A DNA stretch of 14,884 nt, taken from the NCBI GenBank assembly GCA_905372265.1, contig CAJPOL010000038.1, positions 1 through 14,884 of the forward strand, given 5' to 3'. The position numbers were made by a program, and so were the translations under genes. Numbering within the stretch: position 1 is the first letter of the stretch; every line of letters begins with the position of its first letter. The notes beneath the pieces were generated by a model. The model saw only the letters and a list, made by a program, of their open reading frames with translations, did not search any database and was not told the origin of the DNA. This document shows positions 1 through 7,845 of the stretch, one piece after another. Source of the stretch: an uncultured Treponema sp. GTDB taxonomy: Bacteria; Spirochaetota; Spirochaetia; Treponematales; Treponemataceae.

Positions 1-123
1 TTATCTGTGTAGTTTCAATTTTTTATGTCATTATGTCAATATTTGGGCGGCTTTTCTCATCAGGTGAACACGATTCCTCCGGCAACTACTTGACATAAAT
101 GAAATTAAAGCCCATCTTAAACT

Positions 124-708
124 ATGGTTAAAACGCTTTTTAATAATGAAACCATGCTGTTGCCCGAACCGATTAGACAAGCCGCCAATACGTATCTACC
201 GGCTTTCTTGGAAACCGGCGACAGTGCACTCCTTTCTGAGTATGCAGTCAATATTGCCCATGCATTCGATGCCGGCGGTTCATTCGAGCAGGTCTTTACC
301 GGAACAGCAGAGGAAATTCGGAAGCATCAGATTGGATTAGTCGATAGCTTTGAAAAGAATGTCCGGCTATTAATCGAAAAAACATGGGTTGAAAAATCGG
401 AAGAGGAATTAAAAGCCGATATTTTATACAGAATCCATTCTTTTTGCCGATCAATGCAATCCGAACCGTCATCCGTCGATTATTCCGCCTTGCTCCCTGA
501 ATGTATCGCGGTGTTGAAAGATGTCGTGCTTTTGTTGTTCGGCTACCATGTTACCTCTGAGAGCTTTCTGGAATATGCAGTGCGCATCGACCCCGATTTC
601 GGATTGTTTTGGTATTACATAGAATGTTTGATGGCACATCCGCCGCTTTCAATAGAAAAATCCCGGTTGGCAATATTTCTCGGCATATATTTCCTTGCTA
701 ATTTTTAA
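124..708 (+). CDS. Hypothetical helical protein, unrecognised
   Basis: A 194-residue open frame whose composition looks like a real protein. It is rich in Leu, Glu and Ala, with amphipathic helices throughout (for example around residues 30-60 and 70-100) and no long low-complexity run. I see no signal peptide, no catalytic motif and no recognisable domain. The last 14 residues are strongly hydrophobic, which is odd for a soluble helical protein. Together with the decayed sequence that follows, this leaves open that the C terminus has been altered. The first ATG (124) has no Shine-Dalgarno sequence; an in-frame ATG at 154 is no better. A TTGACA at 90-95 lacks a matching -10, so how it is expressed is unclear. 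Its last 11 bases overlap the end of a broken gene on the other strand. The function is unknown; I am fairly sure only that it is coding. Confidence 0.62.
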   Translation: MVKTLFNNETMLLPEPIRQAANTYLPAFLETGDSALLSEYAVNIAHAFDAGGSFEQVFTGTAEEIRKHQIGLVDSFEKNVRLLIEKTWVEKSEEELKADILYRIHSFCRSMQSEPSSVDYSALLPECIAVLKDVVLLLFGYHVTSESFLEYAVRIDPDFGLFWYYIECLMAHPPLSIEKSRLAIFLGIYFLANF

Positions 709-924
709 TCGGTTCTACTGTGTTGGATGAAACGGAGGAGACCGTTATTTTTCCTGATGCAGGCTTACGGATTTCATCGGCAACGGCAGCTCCTTTTCCG
801 ACTTCCTCTGTATGAGTAATAGAGCCATTTATGTACTGAGCTCTATCGTTCATCATCTTGCAGCTGCCCATTCATCTATTTGATCTTCAGGTAACTTTTG
901 AGAGGTATCTTGAACTACCGTTTA
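698..924 (-). pseudogene. Frameshifted C-terminal remnant of a minus-strand gene
   Basis: Read on the minus strand, this stretch gives two protein-like pieces in adjacent frames. The first (921 down to 853) contains QKLPEDQIDEWAAAR and hits a stop at 853-855. The second starts at the ATG pair at 856/853, begins MMNDRAQYINGS and runs to a TAG at 698-700. The pieces meet within 3 bases, so one small indel would join them into a tail of about 75 residues. Upstream on the same strand a TAA at 922-924 and the valS promoter and gene cut the frame off, so the N-terminal part is missing. The plus strand here has several stops and no gene. The tail loosely recalls the charged C-terminal tails of Rpn/PD-(D/E)XK transposase-family proteins common in treponemes, but that identification is weak. 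Confidence 0.35.
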
Positions 925-938
925 AAAACGACTACAAT
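910..938 (+). promoter_or_regulatory. Predicted sigma70-type promoter of valS
   Basis: TTGAAC at 910-915 and TACAAT at 933-938 are separated by exactly 17 nt. Transcription would begin near 945, about 32 nt before the valS start, leaving room for the GGAG at 964-967. There is no long leader, so a T-box or similar amino-acid-responsive element is unlikely. The promoter lies inside the decayed remnant of an oppositely oriented gene. Confidence 0.55.
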
Positions 939-976
939 ACGCACCTTAACCGGCATTTGAAAAGGAGTAGTAGAGT

Positions 977-3685
977 ATGGACAGTGCATTACATACGATA
1001 GAATTGGAAAAAGCATACAATCCGAAAGATTTTGAAGACAGAGTATATGCGGATTGGGAAAGAAAGGGATGTTTTAAGCCTGTTAAAAAAAATGCCGGCG
1101 CAAAACGCTATGTCGTTGTGATACCTCCGCCGAATGTTACCGGCGTTCTTCATATGGGACACGGCCTCAATAATGTATTGCAGGATATTATCGTCCGCTA
1201 TCACCGTATGAAAGGAGATGAAACGCTGTGGATACCGGGAACCGACCATGCAGGCATTGCAACGCAAAATATTGTCGAACGGCAGCTCAAAAAAGAAGGA
1301 AAAACGCGGCATGACCTTGGACGGGAAGCATTCATAAAACGTACATGGGAAGTCAAAGAAAAACACCATGCGATTATTACCAATCAGTTAAGAAAAATCG
1401 GCGCATCCGTCGACTGGGATCGGGAACGGTTCACGATGGATCAAGGCCTCTCCGATGCCGTCCGTACCGTTTTTGTGCGCCTCTATGAAAGCGGCCTCAT
1501 TTACCGCGGAAACTATTTGGTTAATTGGTGTTCGTCCTGCGGAACCGCCCTTGCAGATGATGAGGTTGACCATGAAGAGACAAACGGCACCTTGTATCAT
1601 ATTTTGTACCCGCTTGAGGATGAGAACGGGGAGGCGTCGCAGACAGAGTATATTGAAATTGCAACCACCCGCCCCGAAACCCTGCTCGGTGATACGGCTG
1701 TTGCGGTGCATCCCGATGATCCGCGCTATAAAAAACTGATAGGCCGCCGGCTGATACTGCCGCTCACCGGCCGTTGTATTCCGATTATCGCCGATACCTA
1801 TGTCGATAAAGACTTCGGGACAGGCGCAGTTAAAATCACCCCCGCCCATGATCCTAATGACTGGGAAGTCGGCAAGCGGCATAACCTTGAAGTAATCAAC
1901 ATTCTCAACCCCAACGGAACGCTGAATGATACCGTGCCCGAAAAATACCGCGGACTTTCAGGCACAGCTGCACGAGAAGCGGTGCTTACCGATCTTGAAA
2001 CGGCAGGTTTATTCACGCGGAAAGAAGATATAAAGCACGCAGTCGGACACTGCTACCGCTGCCATACCGTAGTCGAGCCGTATCTTTCGGAGCAATGGTT
2101 TGTAAAAATGCGCCCGCTTGCTGAAAAAGCGCTTGCCGCATGGCGGAACGGCGATATTGTTTTTTATCCGCAAAAATGGGAACACACCTATGCCCATTGG
2201 ATGGAAAATATCCGTGATTGGTGCATATCGCGGCAGCTCTGGTGGGGACACCGTATTCCCGTATGGTATTGTCAGGATTGCGGCAAAATGGCGGTCTCGG
2301 TCAAGGAGGTAACCGAATGCCCCTCCTGTAACGGCAAAAACCTCCGGCAGGACAGCGATGTGCTTGATACATGGTTTTCAAGTTGGCTGTGGCCGTTTTC
2401 TACACTCGGCTGGCCGGAAAAAACGGCGGATGCGGCAGCGTTCTATCCTACTTCGGCGCTGATCACCGCTTATGACATTATATTTTTCTGGGTTGCCCGC
2501 ATGATTATGGCAGGCCTTGAGTTCACCGGATCGGTTCCTTTCCGCGACATTTACATTCACGGCTTGGTACGCGACAAACAAGGCCGGAAAATGTCTAAGT
2601 CGTTGGGGAACGGTATCGATCCTTTAACGGTTGTAGACGAATACGGAGCGGATGCTCTTAAATTCACCCTTGCTTTTATGTGCGCCCAAGGGCAAGATGT
2701 ACTGATAGACAATGAATCCTTTAAACTCGGCTCACGGTTTGCCAATAAAATCTGGAATGCCTCGCGCTATATTTTAGGCAATCTTGAAGGCCGGCATATT
2801 CTCGCAGTTGAATCTTCCGCACTGAGTGAGCTTGACCGCTGGATTTACCATACATTAAACGAAACAGTCAAAACCGTCCGCGCTGCATTTGAAAGTTACC
2901 GCTATAACGATGCGGCGCAGGCTGTATATGAATTCTTTTGGAATAATTTTTGCGATTGGTATGTTGAGGGCACAAAACTTTCCTATAAAAACGGCGATGA
3001 GGCGGAAAAAGACCGCATTACTTCCGTATTGCTCGCGGTCTTAGAAGAAGCCTTGCGGCTGCTGCACCCCGTACTGCCTTTTGTAACCGAAGAAATTTAC
3101 GGTAAACTGCCGCAGCGCTGCGCCGAAGGAGCAGCCACCCGTTCGGACGTATTGATGACGGCCGATTATCCGGTTTACCGTGCGGAACGTATTGACGAAG
3201 CGGCGTCATCCCGCTTTAATGCGTTGCAGGAAATCGTACGCCTCATCCGCGCATTGCGGGCCGAATGCGGGATCGACCCTCAGCTGAAACTGCGTATTGT
3301 CCTTTATACCGAGCAGGATGTTCCGGCCTCCGCCGCCGCAGAAAAAGCCGATCTGATTAAAATGCTTGCAGGTCTTGCAGACATCCGTTTTATCAATGAT
3401 CTCCGCGATAAGCCCGTCCATGCCGTCGGTACCGTCGGATCCGGTTTTGAAGCATTCCTTGTTACCGGTGAAGAGGTTGATTGCAGTCTGCTGATTGCAC
3501 GGTTTTCGAAAGAACTTGAAAAGGAAAAAGCGGCGGCGGCCCGCTTAACGGCAAAGCTCGCCAATGCGAACTTTACCGCTCACGCCCCTGCGGAGGTGGT
3601 GGACGGTGAAAAAGAAAAACTACAGCAAGCAGAGCGGCGTACCGAAAAATTTACGCTCTATTTACAAGAGCTGGGGAGGCAGTGA
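977..3685 (+). CDS. valS: Valyl-tRNA synthetase
   Basis: This 902-residue class I aminoacyl-tRNA synthetase charges tRNA-Val with valine in the cytoplasm. The class I signature PPPNVTGVLHMGHG places HMGH at residues 59-62, and KMSKS is at 538-542. The editing (CP1) domain lies between them, with the family's WCISRQLWWGHRIPVWYC segment and cysteine pairs nearby (WYCQDCG, CPSC) that probably bind zinc. The anticodon-binding domain follows KMSKS. The last ~65 residues are a charged alanine/lysine-rich coiled-coil arm (ELEKEKAAAARLTAKL), the tRNA-binding C-terminal arm specific to ValS as opposed to IleRS or LeuRS. The length is normal for the family and the protein appears intact. The ATG is preceded by GGAG at 964-967 with a 9-nt spacer. 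The next gene starts 6 nt after the stop. Confidence 0.97.
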   Translation: MDSALHTIELEKAYNPKDFEDRVYADWERKGCFKPVKKNAGAKRYVVVIPPPNVTGVLHMGHGLNNVLQDIIVRYHRMKGDETLWIPGTDHAGIATQNIVERQLKKEGKTRHDLGREAFIKRTWEVKEKHHAIITNQLRKIGASVDWDRERFTMDQGLSDAVRTVFVRLYESGLIYRGNYLVNWCSSCGTALADDEVDHEETNGTLYHILYPLEDENGEASQTEYIEIATTRPETLLGDTAVAVHPDDPRYKKLIGRRLILPLTGRCIPIIADTYVDKDFGTGAVKITPAHDPNDWEVGKRHNLEVINILNPNGTLNDTVPEKYRGLSGTAAREAVLTDLETAGLFTRKEDIKHAVGHCYRCHTVVEPYLSEQWFVKMRPLAEKALAAWRNGDIVFYPQKWEHTYAHWMENIRDWCISRQLWWGHRIPVWYCQDCGKMAVSVKEVTECPSCNGKNLRQDSDVLDTWFSSWLWPFSTLGWPEKTADAAAFYPTSALITAYDIIFFWVARMIMAGLEFTGSVPFRDIYIHGLVRDKQGRKMSKSLGNGIDPLTVVDEYGADALKFTLAFMCAQGQDVLIDNESFKLGSRFANKIWNASRYILGNLEGRHILAVESSALSELDRWIYHTLNETVKTVRAAFESYRYNDAAQAVYEFFWNNFCDWYVEGTKLSYKNGDEAEKDRITSVLLAVLEEALRLLHPVLPFVTEEIYGKLPQRCAEGAATRSDVLMTADYPVYRAERIDEAASSRFNALQEIVRLIRALRAECGIDPQLKLRIVLYTEQDVPASAAAEKADLIKMLAGLADIRFINDLRDKPVHAVGTVGSGFEAFLVTGEEVDCSLLIARFSKELEKEKAAAARLTAKLANANFTAHAPAEVVDGEKEKLQQAERRTEKFTLYLQELGRQ

Positions 3686-3691
3686 TTAGCT

Positions 3692-4282
3692 ATGGAGAAC
3701 CATGAAGTACGGCTTTTAAACGGAATGTATCTTGCCCCCTATATTCATTTGGCAACCATTTTAAGGGGCAAGTGGCGTCATGCAGGCGGAAATATGTTCC
3801 GGCATCAGATTGACACCTTTGCAACGCTGATTGACTACGGTTATATTGACAGCGTTTTGCTGAAAGCGTCTATTATCCACGATGTTTTGGAAGATGTACC
3901 CGATTTCAACATCAATGAACTGCTCTCCATCGATTCCGAATCGGGAGCGGTATACGAATTAGTAACGGAAGTAACCCGCCGGCAAGGACAATCAAAACCC
4001 GACTATCTCAAAGAGATTATCAAGCACGGTTCGCAACGCGCTAAAATACTGAAATGCGCCGACCGCATCAGCAATATGATCAGCTTAGGCTTTGTCAATG
4101 ATCCAAATTTTATAAAACGGTATTGCGATGAGACGGAAATTTATGTGTTTCCCATTGCGCTGGATGTCGATTACCGTATGTATGAAGAGTTGATCCATCT
4201 GGTACTCACCCGCAGACAGTACTTGGCGGATTTTGAGTTGATTCATACCAAGCATGCTCTGACAGCAGATTCCGCCGTGTAA
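3692..4282 (+). CDS. Small HD hydrolase, MESH1/SpoT-like (p)ppGpp hydrolase candidate
   Basis: A 196-residue single-domain HD phosphohydrolase. Visible site residues are H38 (FRHQIDT), H63-D64 and E67-D68 (IIHDVLED), and D124-R125 with N128 (KCADRISNM). The spacing matches what is known of MESH1 and the SpoT hydrolase half: HD to ADR is 60 residues, the ED pair is 3-4 residues after the HD Asp, and Asn follows the last Asp by 4. The YLKEI segment before it is also typical. There is no synthetase, TGS or ACT domain, so it would be a stand-alone small alarmone hydrolase that removes (p)ppGpp. MESH1 can also dephosphorylate NADPH, so substrate is not certain. A GGGGAGG at 3673-3679 lies 12 nt before the ATG, inside the end of valS, so the two genes are very probably cotranscribed. 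It converges with the LysM protein gene across a 44-bp gap. Confidence 0.8.
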   Translation: MENHEVRLLNGMYLAPYIHLATILRGKWRHAGGNMFRHQIDTFATLIDYGYIDSVLLKASIIHDVLEDVPDFNINELLSIDSESGAVYELVTEVTRRQGQSKPDYLKEIIKHGSQRAKILKCADRISNMISLGFVNDPNFIKRYCDETEIYVFPIALDVDYRMYEELIHLVLTRRQYLADFELIHTKHALTADSAV

Positions 4283-4326
4283 TACCAAAACGTACGAACG
4301 GAACGCCTTTCGTTTTATCCGATCCG

Positions 4327-5154
4327 TTACTGTCCGCGCGGTGCCGTTGCAGGGTCAATCGGTTTATTATTCTTATACACCATAAAATAAAGGCGCGGAA
4401 GTCCGCTAAAGGAATCGGCTGCGAGCGTTCCCAGCGTTTGCCCAACGCTAATGCGGTCTCCCGCCTGCGGCATGATATGAGAAAGACCTCCGTAGACATA
4501 GACATGCTTTGACTTTGATTCGATAAAAACGACCTGCCCGTATCCCCGATGCGGTCCTCGATAGGTTACCCGACCCGAAGCGATAGCTTTTACCGATTCT
4601 CCCGACGTTGAATCGATTGCAACACCATAGAGCTTCCCCGATAAATATGCGATGCGCGATGCTGCAACAGGCCACAAGATATTTTTATTGATGGATTTTT
4701 GAGTATATTCTCTCGGATCCTCCCATGCGAATTGCACCGCATCGGGACTTTTTATTGCAGCGGAACTTTGTAGCTGAGCGTTCCCGTACGGGCGCGCATC
4801 CGCATCGGGAAGAATAAGTACTTTTCCAACCGTAAGCACCGCACTGCCGGAAAATCCGTTCGCTTCTTTCAGAGCTTCCACCGAAACCCCATGCTTGCGC
4901 GCAATACCGTAGAGGGTATCGCCTTTCTGCACAATATATGTTTCGGGAATATAAATTTTCTGACCGGCAGTGATTTTCTCCGCACTGCTAATCCGGTTCC
5001 GCTCAAGTAATACCGTAAGCGGCACCGCATACTTACGGCTCAGAGAATACAGTGTTTCACCTTTTTCGAGTATGTGCAGCCGATCGGAAGGATAGCCGGT
5101 AGTATAGAGAAAAAAACAAATAAAAGATGCAGACAAAAAAAATCGCTTGGACAT
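4327..5154 (-). CDS. LysM-LysM-LytM (M23-like) cell-wall protein, probably catalytically inactive
   Basis: This 275-residue exported protein starts with a signal peptide of about 23 residues (MSKRFFLSASFICFFLYTTG) that has no lipobox. Two LysM peptidoglycan-binding modules follow, at about 27-70 and 73-115, both with the K-G-(E/D)-T-L-Y core. A linker leads to a LytM/M23 fold at about 160-268. Three zinc-site positions look lost. The HxxxD site keeps D181 but has Gly where His is expected; the Y-x-H-L position reads YGGL; and the HLH motif is RLY (254-256). This resembles the inactive LytM factors EnvC and NlpD, which activate amidases rather than cut peptidoglycan. It is the last gene of the long minus-strand run, 75 nt after the previous gene. 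That gap contains a short hairpin (5203-5219) and at most a weak promoter, so it may be cotranscribed or separate. Confidence 0.88.
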   Translation of the reverse strand: MSKRFFLSASFICFFLYTTGYPSDRLHILEKGETLYSLSRKYAVPLTVLLERNRISSAEKITAGQKIYIPETYIVQKGDTLYGIARKHGVSVEALKEANGFSGSAVLTVGKVLILPDADARPYGNAQLQSSAAIKSPDAVQFAWEDPREYTQKSINKNILWPVAASRIAYLSGKLYGVAIDSTSGESVKAIASGRVTYRGPHRGYGQVVFIESKSKHVYVYGGLSHIMPQAGDRISVGQTLGTLAADSFSGLPRLYFMVYKNNKPIDPATAPRGQ

Positions 5155-5229
5155 AGCTCTCTGTATACTATCGGAAGCGCAGATAGAAAACTCAAGCCAT
5201 AGACCGGAGAAATACCGGTTACCGTTTCC

Positions 5230-5775
5230 TTAGGGAGTTTGTTCAGGAGTATCGGATTGAAACATTTCGATCATCGTTGCCAAATATTCCGGTGCAAATT
5301 CAATGCTCCGCTCATCAGCGAGCTCTTCATTCGCTCTGCGGAGCTTTTGCAGCAAGCTCAAGACGATATACGTCATAATAACCAACCCTGCTTTCGGATA
5401 TGCAGCTATATACCGCTTAAACTGTGCACGGGAGATAATCAAAACGATTGTATTCTGCACTGCGCTTACCGTTGCGGAGCTCAATTCATCTTCCAGTAAG
5501 GCCGACTCTCCGACTGTCGCATGATCTTTTAATGTAGCAATATGAATCCTCTTATTCCATTTGCCCTGTTTTACAACCTCTAAAGAGCCGCTCATCAAAA
5601 TATATAAGTTAGTATTGATGGTTCCTTCGGCGATCAGCACTTCATCTTCATCAAAAGAGCATAGCTGCGAAAATCCGGCAAGCGCTTCCAATTCTTCCTC
5701 AGGAATACAGGACAAAAAAGACACTGCGGACAATTCATCCCGCAGCAAGGGCAAGGGTATCTCTACAATATTCAT
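5230..5775 (-). CDS. Cyclic-nucleotide-binding-domain protein without a DNA-binding domain
   Basis: One cNMP-binding (CRP/PKA-type) beta-roll spans about residues 18-125 (numbered from the ATG at 5781), with NLYILMSGSLEVV followed by the phosphate-binding cassette VGESALLEDELSSATVSA. Gly91-Glu92 of the cassette are present, but Ser101 stands where PKA-type cassettes have the arginine that contacts the cyclic phosphate. After the roll there are only helices (about 125-183, ending in a Pro/Thr tail), with no helix-turn-helix, kinase, channel or cyclase part. It is therefore an adaptor-like sensor, or a structural version that no longer binds ligand. The ATG at 5775 is preferred over 5781: the AGGA at 5782-5785 is 6 nt before the former and directly abuts the latter. 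That AGGA overlaps the stop codon of the HD gene upstream, so translation of the two is probably coupled. The protein would be 181 residues. Confidence 0.85.
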   Translation of the reverse strand: MNIVEIPLPLLRDELSAVSFLSCIPEEELEALAGFSQLCSFDEDEVLIAEGTINTNLYILMSGSLEVVKQGKWNKRIHIATLKDHATVGESALLEDELSSATVSAVQNTIVLIISRAQFKRYIAAYPKAGLVIMTYIVLSLLQKLRRANEELADERSIEFAPEYLATMIEMFQSDTPEQTP

Positions 5776-5783
5776 AGTCATTC

Positions 5784-6977
5784 CTATCGATATGATTCAA
5801 AAAAGCAATCTAACGAAAGCCCGTTTACAATGGTATGCGTTCCATATCTACTTAAAATATTCGCTCTTCCTTCTTCCAGTTGATCAGATCGAATGCCGAA
5901 ACGGATAGAACTATCAGCTTCAGCAAAGGCCGCAAGATGATCTGCCGCACGGATCAATTTTCCGTCAATACCGTGAAACTCAGGCGCCGCATACACGGTA
6001 TTGAGCTCTTCACTCGTTACACACCGCGTTTCACCGTTTATCCGTACCCGATTCTCAAATTCATCTTGTACAAAATACAGTACTTCTTCGCGGTAATATT
6101 CATCCATCAACGGAAGCAATTCTTTTGCAACAATTTCATCTTCAATATGCTTTACAACTTCCGGCAAATGATCGGTAGCCTGTTTAACCGGAGAGATAAT
6201 ATCACGCGTAACCGCTTCCGGTAAATCATGAAAGAGCGCCGCAAAAAAATCGGCGGCAATACGGTGCGGAGGAAGATTTAACGTGCGTGTCATCAGAAAA
6301 GTAAGCACAGCTACAAAAAATGAATGACCGAGTACATTGGTCGCAGGAATACGCGGCGTTTGATTCCAGCGGGTCTGAAAACGGAGCTTCTCTATTTCCG
6401 TGATAAAGGCATACGGACGCTGGCGGGTAACAAGGAGCTGTAAGCCTTTCAGATCCATAAACTCAGCTATGTCGGTTTGCAGGCACTTATCGATCTCAGT
6501 GAGACGGAACGGTTCGTTGACCATCCGAATCATATCAAGCTCGCGTATTGTAGAATACTTGTGCGCAGCGCGCAAAACCCGCAGGCTCACATCGGCAGGA
6601 TCGGCGGGATCAAACAGATATGAAGCAAACTCATCAAGCAGCTGCTCATCGGTAATAATATGCCGGTATTTATCGAAGACCCACCGGTTCAGCTTTTTAT
6701 ATTCCTCAGGATAATCCGACCGGATAATCCGCCTGACCGGAGACTTCATATCGCATAATGCAATACGTCTGAGTAATTCAAAAAAAGCATTATTAATGAT
6801 TGTACACCAATTGAGCGGCTGATTGTTTTTTTCTTCGTACTTGCCTATAATAAAACTGACAAACATTTTCTCAGCGGTTTTATCCATTTCGACAATATCG
6901 AACGGACGGACTAAATCATTCCACCGTTGAATAGAAAACGCTTCAAAGAGTTTAAAAACAAGTTCCTTGTTAAACAT
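5784..6977 (-). CDS. YfbR-like HD phosphohydrolase with N-terminal extension
   Basis: A 397-residue protein whose C-terminal half is an HD-domain phosphohydrolase resembling the 5'-deoxynucleotidase YfbR. Visible residues are R203-W204, H218 (LGHSFFVA), H250-D251, E254, D259 (FHDLPEAVTRDIISPVK) and D346 (IRAADHL). Spacing through the first motifs equals that of E. coli YfbR: RW to His 14 residues, then HD, +3 Glu, +8 Asp. The usual role of that family is removing phosphate from deoxynucleoside monophosphates; the substrate here is inferred. YfbR is about 200 residues, so this protein is twice as long. Residues ~15-160 look like a second, degenerate HD domain (TAEKMFV, then CDMKSP, then LRAAHK). 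It starts 15 nt after the preceding gene with a weak AAAGAAG-type site, and its stop codon overlaps the ribosome binding site of the cNMP-domain gene. Confidence 0.85.
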   Translation of the reverse strand: MFNKELVFKLFEAFSIQRWNDLVRPFDIVEMDKTAEKMFVSFIIGKYEEKNNQPLNWCTIINNAFFELLRRIALCDMKSPVRRIIRSDYPEEYKKLNRWVFDKYRHIITDEQLLDEFASYLFDPADPADVSLRVLRAAHKYSTIRELDMIRMVNEPFRLTEIDKCLQTDIAEFMDLKGLQLLVTRQRPYAFITEIEKLRFQTRWNQTPRIPATNVLGHSFFVAVLTFLMTRTLNLPPHRIAADFFAALFHDLPEAVTRDIISPVKQATDHLPEVVKHIEDEIVAKELLPLMDEYYREEVLYFVQDEFENRVRINGETRCVTSEELNTVYAAPEFHGIDGKLIRAADHLAAFAEADSSIRFGIRSDQLEEGRANILSRYGTHTIVNGLSLDCFFESYR

Positions 6978-6992
6978 GATGCTTCTTTCCGC

Positions 6993-7781
6993 TTAGCCTG
7001 ATTTCTTTTTAGCCGACCAAATGGTGATTTTCTTTTTAACTTCTTCCGCCTCGTTCCGTTCATTTAAAAGAATATGCATACGGTGAACAGCCGATAAATA
7101 TTGAATGGAAAGCCTGAAATCTTCGGCGCTCTGCGTTACCGTCGCATATTTTTCGCGGTATTTAGTTGCAGCTTGCAGCAGCAATTTCTTCACCAGTTTA
7201 AGATGAAACATGGTCGTTTCATAATCGGGAGAATGAGGATCAAATCCGGTAGAGGCGGTATCTTTTAAATCGAGGATATTTTTTGCTACGGTTGCAAAAC
7301 GGCCTTGTATTTCGACAAATGCCCATTTCCATTTGCTGTTATCGCCGTAAGCCTGTATCACCAGATCAATCGCCAATCCCAGCTTACGGACAAGGTAATA
7401 CCGGTGCTTTTGCGGAACATATTCGATTTTTTTCACCTTTTCTTCATAATCTGAAAAAGGAGCATCGATAAAATTGGATACGATATCCTCAAGATAGATA
7501 ATCACCTTATACAGTATTTTACGCGCCTCGTTCAAAATATCTTCGATCTTTCCGTTTCCGGTTAATACTGTAAGCCGGCTTTTTGCCAGATACAAAGTTA
7601 CAACATACAGGAGTTCGTCGATGAGCATGATCTTTTTATAAATACTGCCGTCAGGGTCTTTTTCCGATAAGTCCGCTACTATTTTTTCCTGCCTCAGTAT
7701 TTGATTGATTTCATCCTGATAGGCATTCATCCGTTGTTCGTATGCTTCTTTACTGTCTGTTGCTGTTCCCATATTTGACAC
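6993..7781 (-). CDS. Hypothetical helical protein
   Basis: A 262-residue, predicted all-helical cytoplasmic protein, lysine- and glutamate-rich with tyrosine/leucine heptad-like stretches (residues ~15-40, 75-110 and 185-250). It has no signal peptide, membrane segment or catalytic motif that I recognise. The N-terminal half (DEINQILRQEKIVADLSEK) suggests a coiled coil, and the C terminus ends in a basic tail. The start is a GTG at 7781: AAGGAG at 7789-7794 lies 7 nt upstream, whereas the in-frame ATG at 7772 would be 16 nt away. It sits 64 nt after recN and 15 nt before the YfbR-like gene, so it belongs to the same transcript. I do not recognise the family. It may be a spirochaete-specific protein, but that is a guess from its lack of known motifs. 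Confidence 0.8.
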   Translation of the reverse strand: MSNMGTATDSKEAYEQRMNAYQDEINQILRQEKIVADLSEKDPDGSIYKKIMLIDELLYVVTLYLAKSRLTVLTGNGKIEDILNEARKILYKVIIYLEDIVSNFIDAPFSDYEEKVKKIEYVPQKHRYYLVRKLGLAIDLVIQAYGDNSKWKWAFVEIQGRFATVAKNILDLKDTASTGFDPHSPDYETTMFHLKLVKKLLLQAATKYREKYATVTQSAEDFRLSIQYLSAVHRMHILLNERNEAEEVKKKITIWSAKKKSG

Positions 7782-7811
7782 ACCTTTACTCCTTGATTTC
7801 GCTTTCTTTAT

Positions 7812-7835
7812 GTTCTGAAACTGAAGTTTCCGAAC
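7812..7835 (-). repeat. Intergenic hairpin between recN and the next gene
   Basis: On the minus strand GTTC-G-GAAACT, a short TC loop, then AGTTTC-A-GAAC form a stem of about ten pairs with one G/A mismatch. It lies 10 nt after the recN stop. No T-run follows, so it is not a standard terminator. It could stabilise the 3' end of the recN message or be a dispersed palindromic repeat. Confidence 0.45.
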
Positions 7836-7845
7836 AGGTCTATTG

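Noticed and set aside
90..118. TTGACA at 90-95 as a promoter for the 124-708 gene
   Set aside because: The hexamer 17 nt downstream is CATCTT (poor match), other spacings are no better, and the transcript would be nearly leaderless without a ribosome binding site.
709..976. T-box or other riboswitch ahead of valS
   Set aside because: The predicted start is only about 32 nt before the ATG, and no T-box consensus or terminator/antiterminator pair is visible.
989..3564. Several minus-strand open frames within valS
   Set aside because: These are antisense shadows of valS codon structure; valS is complete and has all its motifs in the plus frame.
4283..4326. Bidirectional terminator between the convergent HD hydrolase and LysM-LytM genes
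   Set aside because: Only short, interrupted pairings (AACG/CGTT and CGGA/TCCG with a 4-nt bulge) and a mixed TTTTAT tail are visible; too weak to call.
5203..5219. Hairpin ACCGG/CCGGT between the cNMP-domain gene and the LysM-LytM gene
   Set aside because: A 5-bp stem with no T-run on the minus strand; could be chance and is not enough for a terminator.
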